DNA from: Hyphomicrobiales bacterium
GTDB lineage: Bacteria; Pseudomonadota; Alphaproteobacteria; Rhizobiales; Beijerinckiaceae
Assembly (NCBI GenBank): GCA_003164825.1
Contig: PLUH01000223.1
Coordinates: forward strand, 22,002 to 28,349
DNA length: 6,348 bases
Direction of reading: 5' to 3'
A program made the position numbers and the translations under genes. The notes beneath the pieces were generated by a model. The model searched no databases, had not been told where the DNA came from, and was given only the letters and a program-made list of their open reading frames with translations. Numbering within the stretch: the stretch's first letter is position 1; each line of letters begins with the position of its first letter. Of the stretch, positions 1-6,056 are shown piece after piece.

Positions 1-42
1 TCACGCCGGAGGTCGCGGGTTCAAGTCCCGTCTCTCTCGCCA
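1..42 (+). tRNA. tRNA-Asp(GUC), 3' part; 5' end outside window
   Basis: Only the 3' half is present. Reading back from the encoded CCA (40-42): discriminator G at 39, acceptor 3' strand CTCTCTC (32-38), T-stem GCGGG (15-19) with CCCGT (27-31) around the 7-base loop TTCAAGT (20-26), 5-base variable loop AGGTC (10-14) and anticodon-stem 3' strand GCCGG (5-9). Positions 1-4 (TCAC) are then tRNA positions 35-38, so the anticodon ends in UC and, with the expected G34 just outside the window, is GUC (Asp). The variable loop, T-arm and G73 discriminator closely match bacterial tRNA-Asp. The acceptor 5' strand and D-arm cannot be checked here, so identity rests on two of three anticodon bases plus overall similarity. 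Confidence 0.85.
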
Positions 43-339
43 TTCTTTCAACTACTTAGCCGACAGTCTGGTTGACCTTTCCAACTCGGCCGGCCGGTGA
101 TGTCCAACATTTGTTCGCCTTCCGGCCCTCGCGCGCTTGGATAAGGGATTGATACGCTAAGCTCGGGTCCCTTCGCGTGCGGCGCGCCGTGGGATCCTCA
201 GCGCGTCATGCCGGCGAATTAGGTCCTTTCGCCTTGCATGCTTCGCTGCACTGCGATACGCCTTCAGCGACACGCGCGGAGCGTCCGCCGTTTGGAAAAA
301 ATATCTTGTTCGCCTGGTCGCAACCTGAAGAGCAAGGCC
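43..339. other. Intergenic leader between tRNA-Asp and nuoA
   Basis: These 297 bp hold no gene that I can support. The reading frame of nuoA stays open upstream to an ATG at 238, but that part has no ribosome binding site and no resemblance to NuoA. There is no hairpin plus T-run terminator after the tRNA. Palindromes CGGCCGGCCG (87-96) and CGGCGCGCCG (180-189) and a short 5-bp inverted repeat GCGGA/TCCGC (276-288) are present but unremarkable in GC-rich DNA. TTGACC (72-77) and TTGATA (149-154) resemble -35 boxes, but neither has a recognisable -10 box at 16-18 bp. A nuo promoter is expected somewhere here by position, but I cannot place it. An A-rich stretch (294-303) precedes nuoA. Confidence 0.6.
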
Positions 340-705
340 ATGCCTAGCCTCATTTCCGATTACCTGCCGCTGGTCGTGTTCATAATTCTCGCCGCGCTGA
401 TCAGCGGCGCGCTGATGATCGCGCCTTTCCTGGTGGCTTACCGGGCTCCCGACGCGGAGAAACTTTCGCCCTACGAATGCGGTTTTCCTCCGTTTGACGA
501 CGCGCGCATGCGCTTTGACGCTCGCTTTTACCTGGTCTCGCTCCTCTTCATTATCTTCGATCTAGAAGTGGCGTTCCTGTTTCCTTGGGCGATCGTTTTC
601 CACGACCTTGGCGCGCTTGGATTCTGGTCGATGATGTTGTTCCTGGGGGTGCTCACCATCGGATTCGTGTACGAATGGAACAAAGGAGCGCTGGAATGGG
701 ATTGA
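340..705 (+). CDS. nuoA: NADH-quinone oxidoreductase subunit A
   Basis: NuoA is a small membrane subunit of respiratory complex I in the cytoplasmic membrane, at the junction of the membrane arm and the quinone site. The 121-residue product has three hydrophobic segments (about 10-33, 63-87 and 94-112). It carries the family signatures: the TM1-2 loop with YECGF (45-49, conserved Cys47), the FDxRFYL motif (59-65), FDLE at the middle of TM2 (73-76, conserved acidic Asp74 and Glu76), and a C-terminal GFVYEWNKGALEW (108-120). The length is normal for the family. The start at 340 was chosen because the protein then begins just before TM1 and GAAGAG (327-332) lies 7 nt upstream; an in-frame ATG at 238 would add 34 residues with no family similarity. 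It is the first gene of the operon, and its end overlaps nuoB by 10 bp. Confidence 0.96.
   Translation: MPSLISDYLPLVVFIILAALISGALMIAPFLVAYRAPDAEKLSPYECGFPPFDDARMRFDARFYLVSLLFIIFDLEVAFLFPWAIVFHDLGALGFWSMMLFLGVLTIGFVYEWNKGALEWD
683..688 (+). promoter_or_regulatory. Ribosome binding site deciding the nuoB start
   Basis: AAGGAG lies inside the end of nuoA, 7 nt before the ATG at 696. It supports the start at 696 over in-frame ATGs at 585 and 675, which would give upstream residues that are only nuoA sequence read in another frame. Confidence 0.75.
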
Positions 706-1271
706 GCGCCAGCTCGACCGCCGCGCTTGGCGCGACGGATTTCCTTGATCCGCTGACCGGCAGGCCGCTCCGGCCCGAGGACCGATACTTCGGCTCGATC
801 AGCGACGAACTCGCCGACAAGGGGTTTCTCGTCACCACGACCGACGACCTCATCCAATGGGCGCGCACTGGCTCGCTAATGTGGATGACTTTTGGCCTTG
901 CCTGCTGCGCTGTCGAGATGATGCAGCTGTCGATGCCGCGGTATGACGTCGAGCGGTTCGGCTTCGCGCCGCGCGGGAGCCCGCGCCAGTCGGATGTGAT
1001 GATCGTGGCGGGGACGCTGACCAACAAGATGGCTCCCGCGCTGCGGAAGGTTTACGACCAGATGCCGGAACCGCGTTACGTCATCTCGATGGGCTCGTGC
1101 GCCAATGGCGGCGGCTATTACCATTATTCCTATTCGGTGGTGCGAGGATGCGACCGCATCGTGCCGGTGGATATCTACGTGCCGGGCTGTCCTCCCACCG
1201 CTGAAGCGCTGCTTTACGGGGTGTTGATGCTCCAGAAGAAGATCCGGCGCACGGGCACGATTGAACGCTGA
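696..1271 (+). CDS. nuoB: NADH-quinone oxidoreductase subunit B (cluster N2 subunit)
   Basis: NuoB is the Q-module subunit that holds [4Fe-4S] cluster N2, the last electron carrier before quinone. The 191-residue product shows the ligand set intact: tandem Cys70-Cys71 in GLACCAVEMM, Cys135 in SMGSCANGGG and Cys165 in VPGCPPTAEALLYG. The stretch PRYDVERFGFAPRGSPRQSD (81-100) is also characteristic. An N-terminal part of about 50 residues before the conserved core is usual for alphaproteobacterial NuoB. The gene overlaps nuoA by 10 bp in a different frame, consistent with translational coupling. The frame stays open upstream to 585, but the strong ribosome binding site at 683-688 places the start at 696. 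A 41-bp gap without ATG codons separates it from nuoC. Confidence 0.97.
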   Translation: MGLSASSTAALGATDFLDPLTGRPLRPEDRYFGSISDELADKGFLVTTTDDLIQWARTGSLMWMTFGLACCAVEMMQLSMPRYDVERFGFAPRGSPRQSDVMIVAGTLTNKMAPALRKVYDQMPEPRYVISMGSCANGGGYYHYSYSVVRGCDRIVPVDIYVPGCPPTAEALLYGVLMLQKKIRRTGTIER

Positions 1272-1312
1272 GGAAACGCGGGAGCGCTGAAGAGGCCGGA
1301 GTGTCGGGGTGA

Positions 1313-1912
1313 ATGGACGACCAACTTGAGACCATCGCAGCGAAACTCGCCGCCGCGGCGCCCGGCGCGGTGCTGGAGTCCACTTTCGCATTCGGCGAAC
1401 TGACGCTGACCGTCGATCCAGCGCACGTCACTGAAACGCTGCAATTCCTGCGCGACGATCCCGCGGCCCAGTTCGTTTCGATCATCGACATCTCGGGGGC
1501 CGATTATCCGGAGCGCGAGAAGCGGTTCGATGTCGTCTATCATTTGCTGGCGCCGAAGCTGAACCGGCGGGTCAGGATCAAGGTCGCGACCGACGAAGAC
1601 ACGCCGATCGCGAGTGCGACGGCTGTCTATCCGGGGGCGGACTGGTACGAGCGCGAGGTTTATGACCTGTTCGGCGTGCTGTTCGATGGCCATCCGGACT
1701 TGCGGCGCATTCTGACCGATTACGGCTTCGAAGGTCACCCGCTGCGCAAGGACTTTCCGATGACCGGTTTTGTCGAGGTCCGCTACGACGACGGAGAAAA
1801 GCGGGTGCGTTACGAGCCCGTGCGACTCAATCAGGAATTCCGCCGGTTCGATTTCCTGAGCCCGTGGGAAGGCGCGCCGTTGCCCGGGGATGAGAAGACC
1901 AAGGGGCAGTAG
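1313..1912 (+). CDS. nuoC: NADH-quinone oxidoreductase subunit C (30 kDa type)
   Basis: NuoC is a cofactor-free Q-module subunit that packs against NuoD. The 199-residue product carries the 30-kDa subunit signature around 111-149: WYEREVYDLFG (111-121), then GHPDLRRILTDYGFEGHP (126-143) and LRKDFP (144-149). The N-terminal half (about 1-100) forms the usual alpha/beta domain, with SIIDISGADYPEREKRFDVV (56-75) typical of the family. It is separate from nuoD, unlike the nuoCD fusion of enterobacteria. The start at 1313 is preceded by GGAG (1298-1301, 11 nt away) and GGGG (1306-1309), so the ribosome binding site is weak. The next in-frame Met (residue 150) would remove most of the protein, so 1313 is the only reasonable ATG. 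Confidence 0.96.
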   Translation: MDDQLETIAAKLAAAAPGAVLESTFAFGELTLTVDPAHVTETLQFLRDDPAAQFVSIIDISGADYPEREKRFDVVYHLLAPKLNRRVRIKVATDEDTPIASATAVYPGADWYEREVYDLFGVLFDGHPDLRRILTDYGFEGHPLRKDFPMTGFVEVRYDDGEKRVRYEPVRLNQEFRRFDFLSPWEGAPLPGDEKTKGQ

Positions 1913-1914
1913 GA
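1911..1914 (+). promoter_or_regulatory. Ribosome binding site for the GTG start of nuoD
   Basis: AGGA overlaps the nuoC stop codon (TAG at 1910-1912) and lies 7 nt before the GTG at 1922. The first in-frame ATG after it would cut off the conserved GPQHPAAHG motif, so the GTG is taken as the start. Confidence 0.6.
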
Positions 1915-1921
1915 ATAAGCA

Positions 1922-3112
1922 GTGACCGACCAGAACCTCCGCAACTTCTCCATCAACTTCGGGCCGCAGCATCCGGCGGCGCACGGCGTATTGCGCCTTG
2001 TGCTCGAGCTCGACGGCGAGGTGGTTGAGCGCGTCGACCCGCATATCGGCCTTCTGCACCGCGGCACCGAGAAATTGATGGAGGCGCGAACCTATCTGCA
2101 GAACGTCCCCTATCTCGACCGGCTCGATTATGTCGCGCCGATGAATCAGGAACACGCCTATGCACTGGCGGTCGAGCGGCTGCTGGGCATTTTCATTCCC
2201 CGCCGCGCGCAGCTGATCCGCGTGCTCTATTGCGAAATCGGCCGCCTGCTCTCGCATCTGCTCCAGATTACGACCCAAGCGAACGACGTCGGAGCGATGA
2301 CCCCAATTCTCTGGGGGTTCGAGGAGCGCGAGAAACTGATGGTGTTCTACGAGCGCGCGAGCGGCTCGCGCATGCACGCGGCCTACTTCCGTCCGGGCGG
2401 CGTCCACGAGGATCTGCCGCGCAAGCTCATCGACGACATCGAGGCCTTCTGCGATCCTTTCCTCGGCGTCTGCGACGATATGGAAACCTTGCTCACCGGA
2501 AATCGCATCTTCAAGCAGCGCAACGTCGACATCGGCGTCATTAAGCTCGCCGACGCTTGGGCATGGGGCTTCTCGGGCGTGATGGTGCGCGGCTCCGGGG
2601 CCGCGTGGGACTTGCGCAAGGCGCAGCCTTATGAGTGCTATGAGGAAATGGACTTCGACATTCCCATCGGTAAGAACGGCGACTGCTACGACCGTTATGT
2701 GATCCGGATGGAGGAGATGCGCCAGTCGGTAAAGATCATGAGGCAGTGCTGCGAAAAGCTCAATTCGGCCGGCGGCGAAGGGCCGGTGAAGACCGACGAC
2801 GGCAAGGTTGCGCCGCCACAGCGCGCTCAGATGAAGAGGTCGATGGAGGCGCTCATCCATCACTTCAAGCTCTATACTGAGGGCTACAAGGTGCCGCCCG
2901 GCGAAGTCTACGCCGCGGTCGAGGCGCCGAAGGGCGAGTTTGGCGTCTATCTGGTCTCCGACGGCTCCAACAAGCCTTATCGCGTGAAGCTCCGCGCACC
3001 CGGCTTCGCCCATCTTCAAGCGATGGACTTCATGTGTCGCAAACACATGCTCGCCGACGTCAGCGCCATCCTCGGGTCGCTCGACATCGTGTTCGGGGAG
3101 GTCGACCGATGA
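1922..3112 (+). CDS. nuoD: NADH-quinone oxidoreductase subunit D (49 kDa type)
   Basis: NuoD is the hydrogenase-derived Q-module subunit that forms most of the quinone pocket together with NuoB. The 396-residue product is full length and ends with the family's usual DIVFGEVDR. Features visible are GPQHPAAHGVLR (14-25), PHIGLLHRGTEKLME (40-54), RTYLQNVPYLDRLDY (56-70), and WGFSGVMVRGSGAAWDLRKA (215-234) followed by PYECYEEMDFDIPIGKNGDC (236-255). Aligning by eye with Thermus Nqo4, His21, Tyr70 and Asp122 match the quinone-site residues His38, Tyr87 and Asp139, so the site looks intact; this mapping is inferred from motif spacing. Translation starts at GTG, 9 nt after nuoC. The stop TGA (3110-3112) overlaps an ATG at 3109 (ATGA) that opens a 13-codon frame. 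Confidence 0.97.
   Translation: MTDQNLRNFSINFGPQHPAAHGVLRLVLELDGEVVERVDPHIGLLHRGTEKLMEARTYLQNVPYLDRLDYVAPMNQEHAYALAVERLLGIFIPRRAQLIRVLYCEIGRLLSHLLQITTQANDVGAMTPILWGFEEREKLMVFYERASGSRMHAAYFRPGGVHEDLPRKLIDDIEAFCDPFLGVCDDMETLLTGNRIFKQRNVDIGVIKLADAWAWGFSGVMVRGSGAAWDLRKAQPYECYEEMDFDIPIGKNGDCYDRYVIRMEEMRQSVKIMRQCCEKLNSAGGEGPVKTDDGKVAPPQRAQMKRSMEALIHHFKLYTEGYKVPPGEVYAAVEAPKGEFGVYLVSDGSNKPYRVKLRAPGFAHLQAMDFMCRKHMLADVSAILGSLDIVFGEVDR
3097..3101 (+). promoter_or_regulatory. Ribosome binding site inside the end of nuoD
   Basis: GGAGG, extended by two further G bases upstream (GGGGAGG from 3095), sits 7 nt before the ATG at 3109. It is one of the two strongest ribosome binding sites in the window, yet it serves only a 13-codon frame rather than nuoE at 3154. 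Confidence 0.5.
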
Positions 3113-3150
3113 TCGAAGCCGAGCCTTCGGCGCATTCGAGGACGAACTGA
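3109..3150 (+). CDS. Possible 13-codon coupling ORF between nuoD and nuoE
   Basis: This frame reads MIEAEPSAHSRTN and stops at TGA 3148-3150. Its ATG overlaps the nuoD stop as ATGA, and a strong GGAGG lies 7 nt upstream. It ends 3 nt before the nuoE ATG and is in the same frame as nuoE, so only TGA and one CCG codon separate them. The peptide resembles nothing I know. It may serve to carry ribosomes from nuoD to nuoE, may be the remnant of a longer NuoE N-terminus, or may be chance. The product itself is probably not functional. Confidence 0.3.
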   Translation: MIEAEPSAHSRTN

Positions 3151-3153
3151 CCG

Positions 3154-4212
3154 ATGTCCGTGCGCCGCCTCGCCGACGAGCAGCCGACAAGCTTCGAGTT
3201 CGCGCCTGACAACAAGGCGTGGGCGGAGAAGGAGCTCGCGAAATATCCTCCCGGCCGGCAGGCGTCGGCGGTGCTCGCGCTGTTGTGGCGCGCCCAGAAG
3301 CAAAACGGGTACTGGCTGCCGAGGCCGGCGATCGAGACGGTCGCGGCGATGCTCGACATGCCCAATATCCGCGTGCTGGAGGTTGCAACCTTCTACACGA
3401 TGTTCAATCTGGCGCCGGTGGGCCGTCACTACGTTCAACTCTGCGGCACGACGCCGTGCATGCTCTGCGGCGCCGAAGACCTCAAGGCGGTCTGCCGCAA
3501 GCGCATCGGCGAGCAGGGCCATGTGACGTCCGACGGCCTGTTCTCGTGGACCGAGGTCGAGTGCCTCGGCGCCTGTTGCAATGCGCCGATGGTCCAGATC
3601 AACGAGGAGTATTACGAGGACCTTACGCCGGAGAACTTCGCCAAGCTACTCGACGATTTGGCGGCGGCCCGGCCGGTCAGGACCGGCTCGCAGGTCGGGC
3701 GCGTCTCTTCCGAGCCGATCGGCGGCCTCACCTCGCTGACGACGCTCTATGGCGCCGACGGTCGTGGCGCGCCAGGGGCGCCCGCGAACGATCAGTCGCC
3801 ACCTTCCCCAGACGAGGCCGCGGCGCACGCGCATGCGGAGGTGGAAGCCGCCGACATCCAGGCTGCGCTTGCAACCCTGCCGGCGGACGCGACGCCTGAG
3901 CAGAAAGCGGACGCGGTCGGCGATCGGCCCCCCGCGCTCGAAGCCCCGCGCGAAGGCGGCCCCGACGACCTGCAGCGGATCAACGGCGTGGGTCCGGTCA
4001 ACGAGAAGCGCCTGCACGAGCTTGGGGTCTATCACTTCGATCAGGTCGCCGCCTGGAAAAGGAGAGAGATTCGCTGGGTCGGAACCTATCTGTCGTTTCC
4101 CGGCCGCATCGATCGTGAGCAATGGGTGCTCCAGGCCGCCGCACTCGCCGCCGGCGGGAGCGGACCCAAGGACGAGCAAACCCATCTGCCGACCGGGAAG
4201 ATTGGGGACTGA
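3154..4212 (+). CDS. nuoE: NADH-quinone oxidoreductase subunit E with C-terminal helix-hairpin-helix domain
   Basis: NuoE (24 kDa type, thioredoxin-like fold) holds [2Fe-2S] cluster N1a beside NuoF in the NADH-oxidising module. Residues about 15-175 are the standard domain, with ligands Cys97 and Cys102 (CGTTPC) and Cys137 and Cys141 (ECLGAC), plus the family motif ATFYTMFNLAPVGRH (78-92). The protein is 352 residues, far longer than the about 160-240 of minimal NuoE. Residues about 176-268 are an Ala/Pro/Asp-rich linker. Residues about 271-334 match a helix-hairpin-helix domain, with the hairpin at LQRINGVGPVNEKRLHELGV (273-292) and GRIDREQWVLQAAALAAG behind. I recall this tail in other alphaproteobacterial NuoE proteins; its role is unknown. 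The ribosome binding site GAGGA (3138-3142) is 11 nt from the ATG, rather far. nuoF follows after 3 nt. Confidence 0.95.
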   Translation: MSVRRLADEQPTSFEFAPDNKAWAEKELAKYPPGRQASAVLALLWRAQKQNGYWLPRPAIETVAAMLDMPNIRVLEVATFYTMFNLAPVGRHYVQLCGTTPCMLCGAEDLKAVCRKRIGEQGHVTSDGLFSWTEVECLGACCNAPMVQINEEYYEDLTPENFAKLLDDLAAARPVRTGSQVGRVSSEPIGGLTSLTTLYGADGRGAPGAPANDQSPPSPDEAAAHAHAEVEAADIQAALATLPADATPEQKADAVGDRPPALEAPREGGPDDLQRINGVGPVNEKRLHELGVYHFDQVAAWKRREIRWVGTYLSFPGRIDREQWVLQAAALAAGGSGPKDEQTHLPTGKIGD

Positions 4213-4215
4213 GCG

Positions 4216-5520
4216 ATGCTGGAAGACAAGGATCGCATCTTCACCAACCTCTATGGGTTCGGCGACCGCAGCCTCAAGGGCGCGCGGGCGCGCGGCAATT
4301 GGGACGGGACCAAGGCGATCATCGACAAAGGGCGCGACTGGATCATCGCCGAAATGAAGGCCTCGGGCCTGCGCGGCCGAGGGGGCGCAGGCTTCCCGAC
4401 CGGACTCAAATGGTCGTTCATGCCCAAGACGGTCGATCCCAAGCGCCCGCATTACCTCGTCATCAACGCCGACGAATCCGAACCGGGAACCTGTAAGGAT
4501 CGGGAGATCATGCGCAACGACCCGCACACGCTGGTCGAAGGCGCGCTGATCGCCTCGTTCGCCATGGGCGCTCACGCTTGCTACATCTACGTGCGCGGCG
4601 AATACATCCAGGAGCGCGAGCGCCTCGAAGCGGCGGTCGACGAGGCCTATGAGGCGCGGCTGATCGGCAAGGACAATATCCACGGCTGGCCGTTCGACCT
4701 CTACGTCCATCACGGCGCAGGGGCCTACATTTGCGGCGAAGAGACGGCAATGCTCGAGTCGCTCGAGGGCAAGAAGGGCATGCCGCGCATGAAGCCGCCG
4801 TTCCCGGCCGGGATGGGGCTCTACGGCTCGCCGACGACGGTCAACAACGTCGAATCGATCGCCGTCGCGCCGACGATTCTGCGACGGGGCGCGTCGTGGT
4901 TCACGAGTTTCGGCGCGCCCAACAATTTCGGCACCAAGGTCTTCTGCGTCTCAGGACACGTCAACAAGCCCTGCAACGTCGAGGAGGCGATGTCGATTCC
5001 GTTCCGGGAGCTGATCGACAAGCATTGCGGCGGCGTGCGCGGCGGCTGGGACAATCTGCTTGCGGTCATTCCCGGCGGAGCCTCGGTGCGGTTGGTTCCC
5101 GCGGCTGAGATCATCGACTGCCCGATGGATTTCGACTCGCTCGCCAAGCTTAAGTCCGGCCTCGGGACCGCGGCGGCGATCGTGATGGATAAGTCGACCG
5201 ATATCATCCGCGCCATCGCGCGCCTGTCCTATTTCTATAAGCACGAGAGCTGCGGCCAGTGCACGCCTTGCCGCGAAGGAGCGGGGTGGATGTGGCGGGT
5301 CATGGAGCGGATGGTTCAGGGCCGCGCGCAGAAGCGCGAAATCGATATGCTGCTCGACGTGACCAAGCAGGTCGAAGGGCACACCATCTGCGCCCTTGGC
5401 GACGCCGCGGCTTGGCCGATCCAGGGGCTGATCGCCCATTTCCGCCCGGAGATCGAGAGGCGCATCGACCAATATGCGGCCAATCCGGCGAGCGAGCCTT
5501 TGCGGGCGGCCGCGGAGTAG
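4216..5520 (+). CDS. nuoF: NADH-quinone oxidoreductase subunit F (NADH/FMN-binding, cluster N3)
   Basis: NuoF (51 kDa type) binds NADH and FMN and carries [4Fe-4S] cluster N3; it is the electron entry point of complex I on the cytoplasmic side. The 434-residue product is full length. It shows the glycine-rich GRGGAGFPTG (54-63) for nucleotide binding, NADESEPGTCKDRE (84-97) for FMN, GAGAYICGEETAMLESLEG (167-185), and the N3 ligands Cys346, Cys349 and Cys352 in SCGQCTPCREG with Cys392 in HTICALGD. The N-terminus MLEDKDRIFTNLYG is the usual one for alphaproteobacterial NuoF and fixes the start. GGGGA (4204-4208), 7 nt upstream and inside nuoE, is the likely ribosome binding site. It is followed 3 nt later by the DUF3291-family gene instead of directly by nuoG. 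Confidence 0.97.
   Translation: MLEDKDRIFTNLYGFGDRSLKGARARGNWDGTKAIIDKGRDWIIAEMKASGLRGRGGAGFPTGLKWSFMPKTVDPKRPHYLVINADESEPGTCKDREIMRNDPHTLVEGALIASFAMGAHACYIYVRGEYIQERERLEAAVDEAYEARLIGKDNIHGWPFDLYVHHGAGAYICGEETAMLESLEGKKGMPRMKPPFPAGMGLYGSPTTVNNVESIAVAPTILRRGASWFTSFGAPNNFGTKVFCVSGHVNKPCNVEEAMSIPFRELIDKHCGGVRGGWDNLLAVIPGGASVRLVPAAEIIDCPMDFDSLAKLKSGLGTAAAIVMDKSTDIIRAIARLSYFYKHESCGQCTPCREGAGWMWRVMERMVQGRAQKREIDMLLDVTKQVEGHTICALGDAAAWPIQGLIAHFRPEIERRIDQYAANPASEPLRAAAE
5514..5517 (+). promoter_or_regulatory. Ribosome binding site for the DUF3291-family gene
   Basis: GGAG directly precedes the nuoF stop codon and lies 6 nt before the ATG at 5524. It supports this gene being translated as part of the operon. 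Confidence 0.6.
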
Positions 5521-5523
5521 CGC

Positions 5524-5991
5524 ATGATAAGCCATATCGCCCAGCTCAACATCGGCCGGTTCCGCTATCCGACGGACGATCCGCGCATGGCGGCGTTCAT
5601 GAAGAACCTCGATCGCATCAACGCTCTTGCGGAGCACAGCGAGGGATTCGTGTGGCGGCTCAAGGATGAGAGCAACAACGCGACCGCCATCCGCCCGGCG
5701 AGCGATCCGACGATGGCGGTCAACTTGTCGGTGTGGGAAAGCGTCGAAGCGCTCGAGCGTTTTGTCTGGGCGACAGTCCACAAGCAGCTCTACAACCGAA
5801 AGCGCGACTGGTTCGAAGAGCTCGGAGCGCCGCACTTCGTGATGTGGCCCATCCCCGCCGGACACATTCCCGACCTCGCCGAGGCAACGGGGCGGCTCGA
5901 ATATCTGAGGGCGCGAGGCGATACCGACTTCGCGTTCGGCTGGAGCCACTTGGCGCACATCAAGCTGTGGATGAGCCGGAAATGTGGATGA
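5524..5991 (+). CDS. DUF3291-family protein inserted between nuoF and nuoG
   Basis: This 155-residue soluble protein matches what I know of the DUF3291 family. Motifs are AQLNIGRFRYP (6-16), DDPRM (18-22), LDRINALAEHSEGFVWRL (29-46), VNLSVWESVEALERFVW (66-82), HKQLYNRKRDWFEEL (86-100) and PHFVMWPIPAGHIPDLAEA (103-121). The family's function is unknown; I believe it has a dimeric alpha/beta-barrel fold like antibiotic-biosynthesis monooxygenases, but the catalytic role is unproven. There is no signal peptide, membrane segment or metal-cluster motif. The tail from about 138 (FGWSHLAHIKLWMSRKCG), ending in Cys-Gly, is a part whose family conservation I cannot judge. It sits 3 nt after nuoF with its own GGAG site, and its stop overlaps a 22-codon frame leading into nuoG, so it is expected to be co-expressed with complex I. 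It is not a known complex I subunit. Confidence 0.85.
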   Translation: MISHIAQLNIGRFRYPTDDPRMAAFMKNLDRINALAEHSEGFVWRLKDESNNATAIRPASDPTMAVNLSVWESVEALERFVWATVHKQLYNRKRDWFEELGAPHFVMWPIPAGHIPDLAEATGRLEYLRARGDTDFAFGWSHLAHIKLWMSRKCG

Positions 5992-6056
5992 CCGGGCGCA
6001 CAGGGCCGACCCTTCTCGAATATTGTCGGGCGGGCCACGCGGCGAGAAGCGCATGA
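5988..6056 (+). CDS. Possible 22-codon coupling ORF between the DUF3291 gene and nuoG
   Basis: This frame begins MTGRTGPTLLEYC and ends GHAARSA. Its ATG overlaps the stop of the DUF3291-family gene as ATGA, and its own TGA (6054-6056) overlaps the nuoG ATG (6053) as ATGA, so it is coupled at both ends. GGAA (5978-5981) lies 6 nt upstream. The peptide resembles nothing I know. The nuoG start has only a weak, closely spaced ribosome binding site (GAGAAG, 6044-6049), so reinitiation after this frame could matter for nuoG translation. Chance remains possible at this length. Confidence 0.3.
   Translation: MTGRTGPTLLEYCRAGHAARSA

Noticed and set aside
72..77. TTGACC as a -35 promoter box
   Set aside because: No recognisable -10 box lies 16-19 bp downstream (the region reads CGGTGATG).
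276..288. Inverted repeat GCGGA/TCCGC with a 3-base loop in the leader, considered as a terminator or attenuator
   Set aside because: The stem is only 5 bp and no T-run follows; such repeats arise often by chance in GC-rich DNA.
238..339. 34-codon N-terminal extension of nuoA from an ATG at 238
   Set aside because: Arg-rich residues unlike NuoA, no ribosome binding site near 238, and the start at 340 matches the family length of about 121.
585..695. Upstream extension of nuoB inside nuoA
   Set aside because: The residues are only nuoA read in another frame, and the good ribosome binding site at 683-688 points to 696.
1301..1312. GTG-initiated frame of three codons immediately before nuoC, considered as a third coupling frame
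   Set aside because: Too short to distinguish from chance, and it does not overlap the nuoB stop.
1214..3388. Open reading frame of 724 codons on the minus strand, antisense to nuoC, nuoD and the start of nuoE
   Set aside because: It lies opposite three intact conserved genes; the translation is Arg/His/Leu/Ala-rich with no recognisable domain. Long antisense frames are expected where GC-rich codon bias removes stop codons from the opposite strand.
3219..3899. 226-codon + strand frame overlapping nuoE
   Set aside because: Out-of-frame shadow of nuoE with Gly/Arg/Ala-rich sequence and no domain.
3646..4713. 355-codon minus-strand frame opposite nuoE and nuoF
   Set aside because: Same codon-bias artefact; no family similarity and it conflicts with two well-supported genes.
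181..4919. Five copies of the 8-base palindrome GGCGCGCC (181, 1871, 3287, 3766, 4912)
   Set aside because: Four lie in coding sequence, spread over three different genes (nuoC, nuoE, nuoF) without regular spacing; GC content and common codon combinations can explain them better than a dispersed regulatory element.
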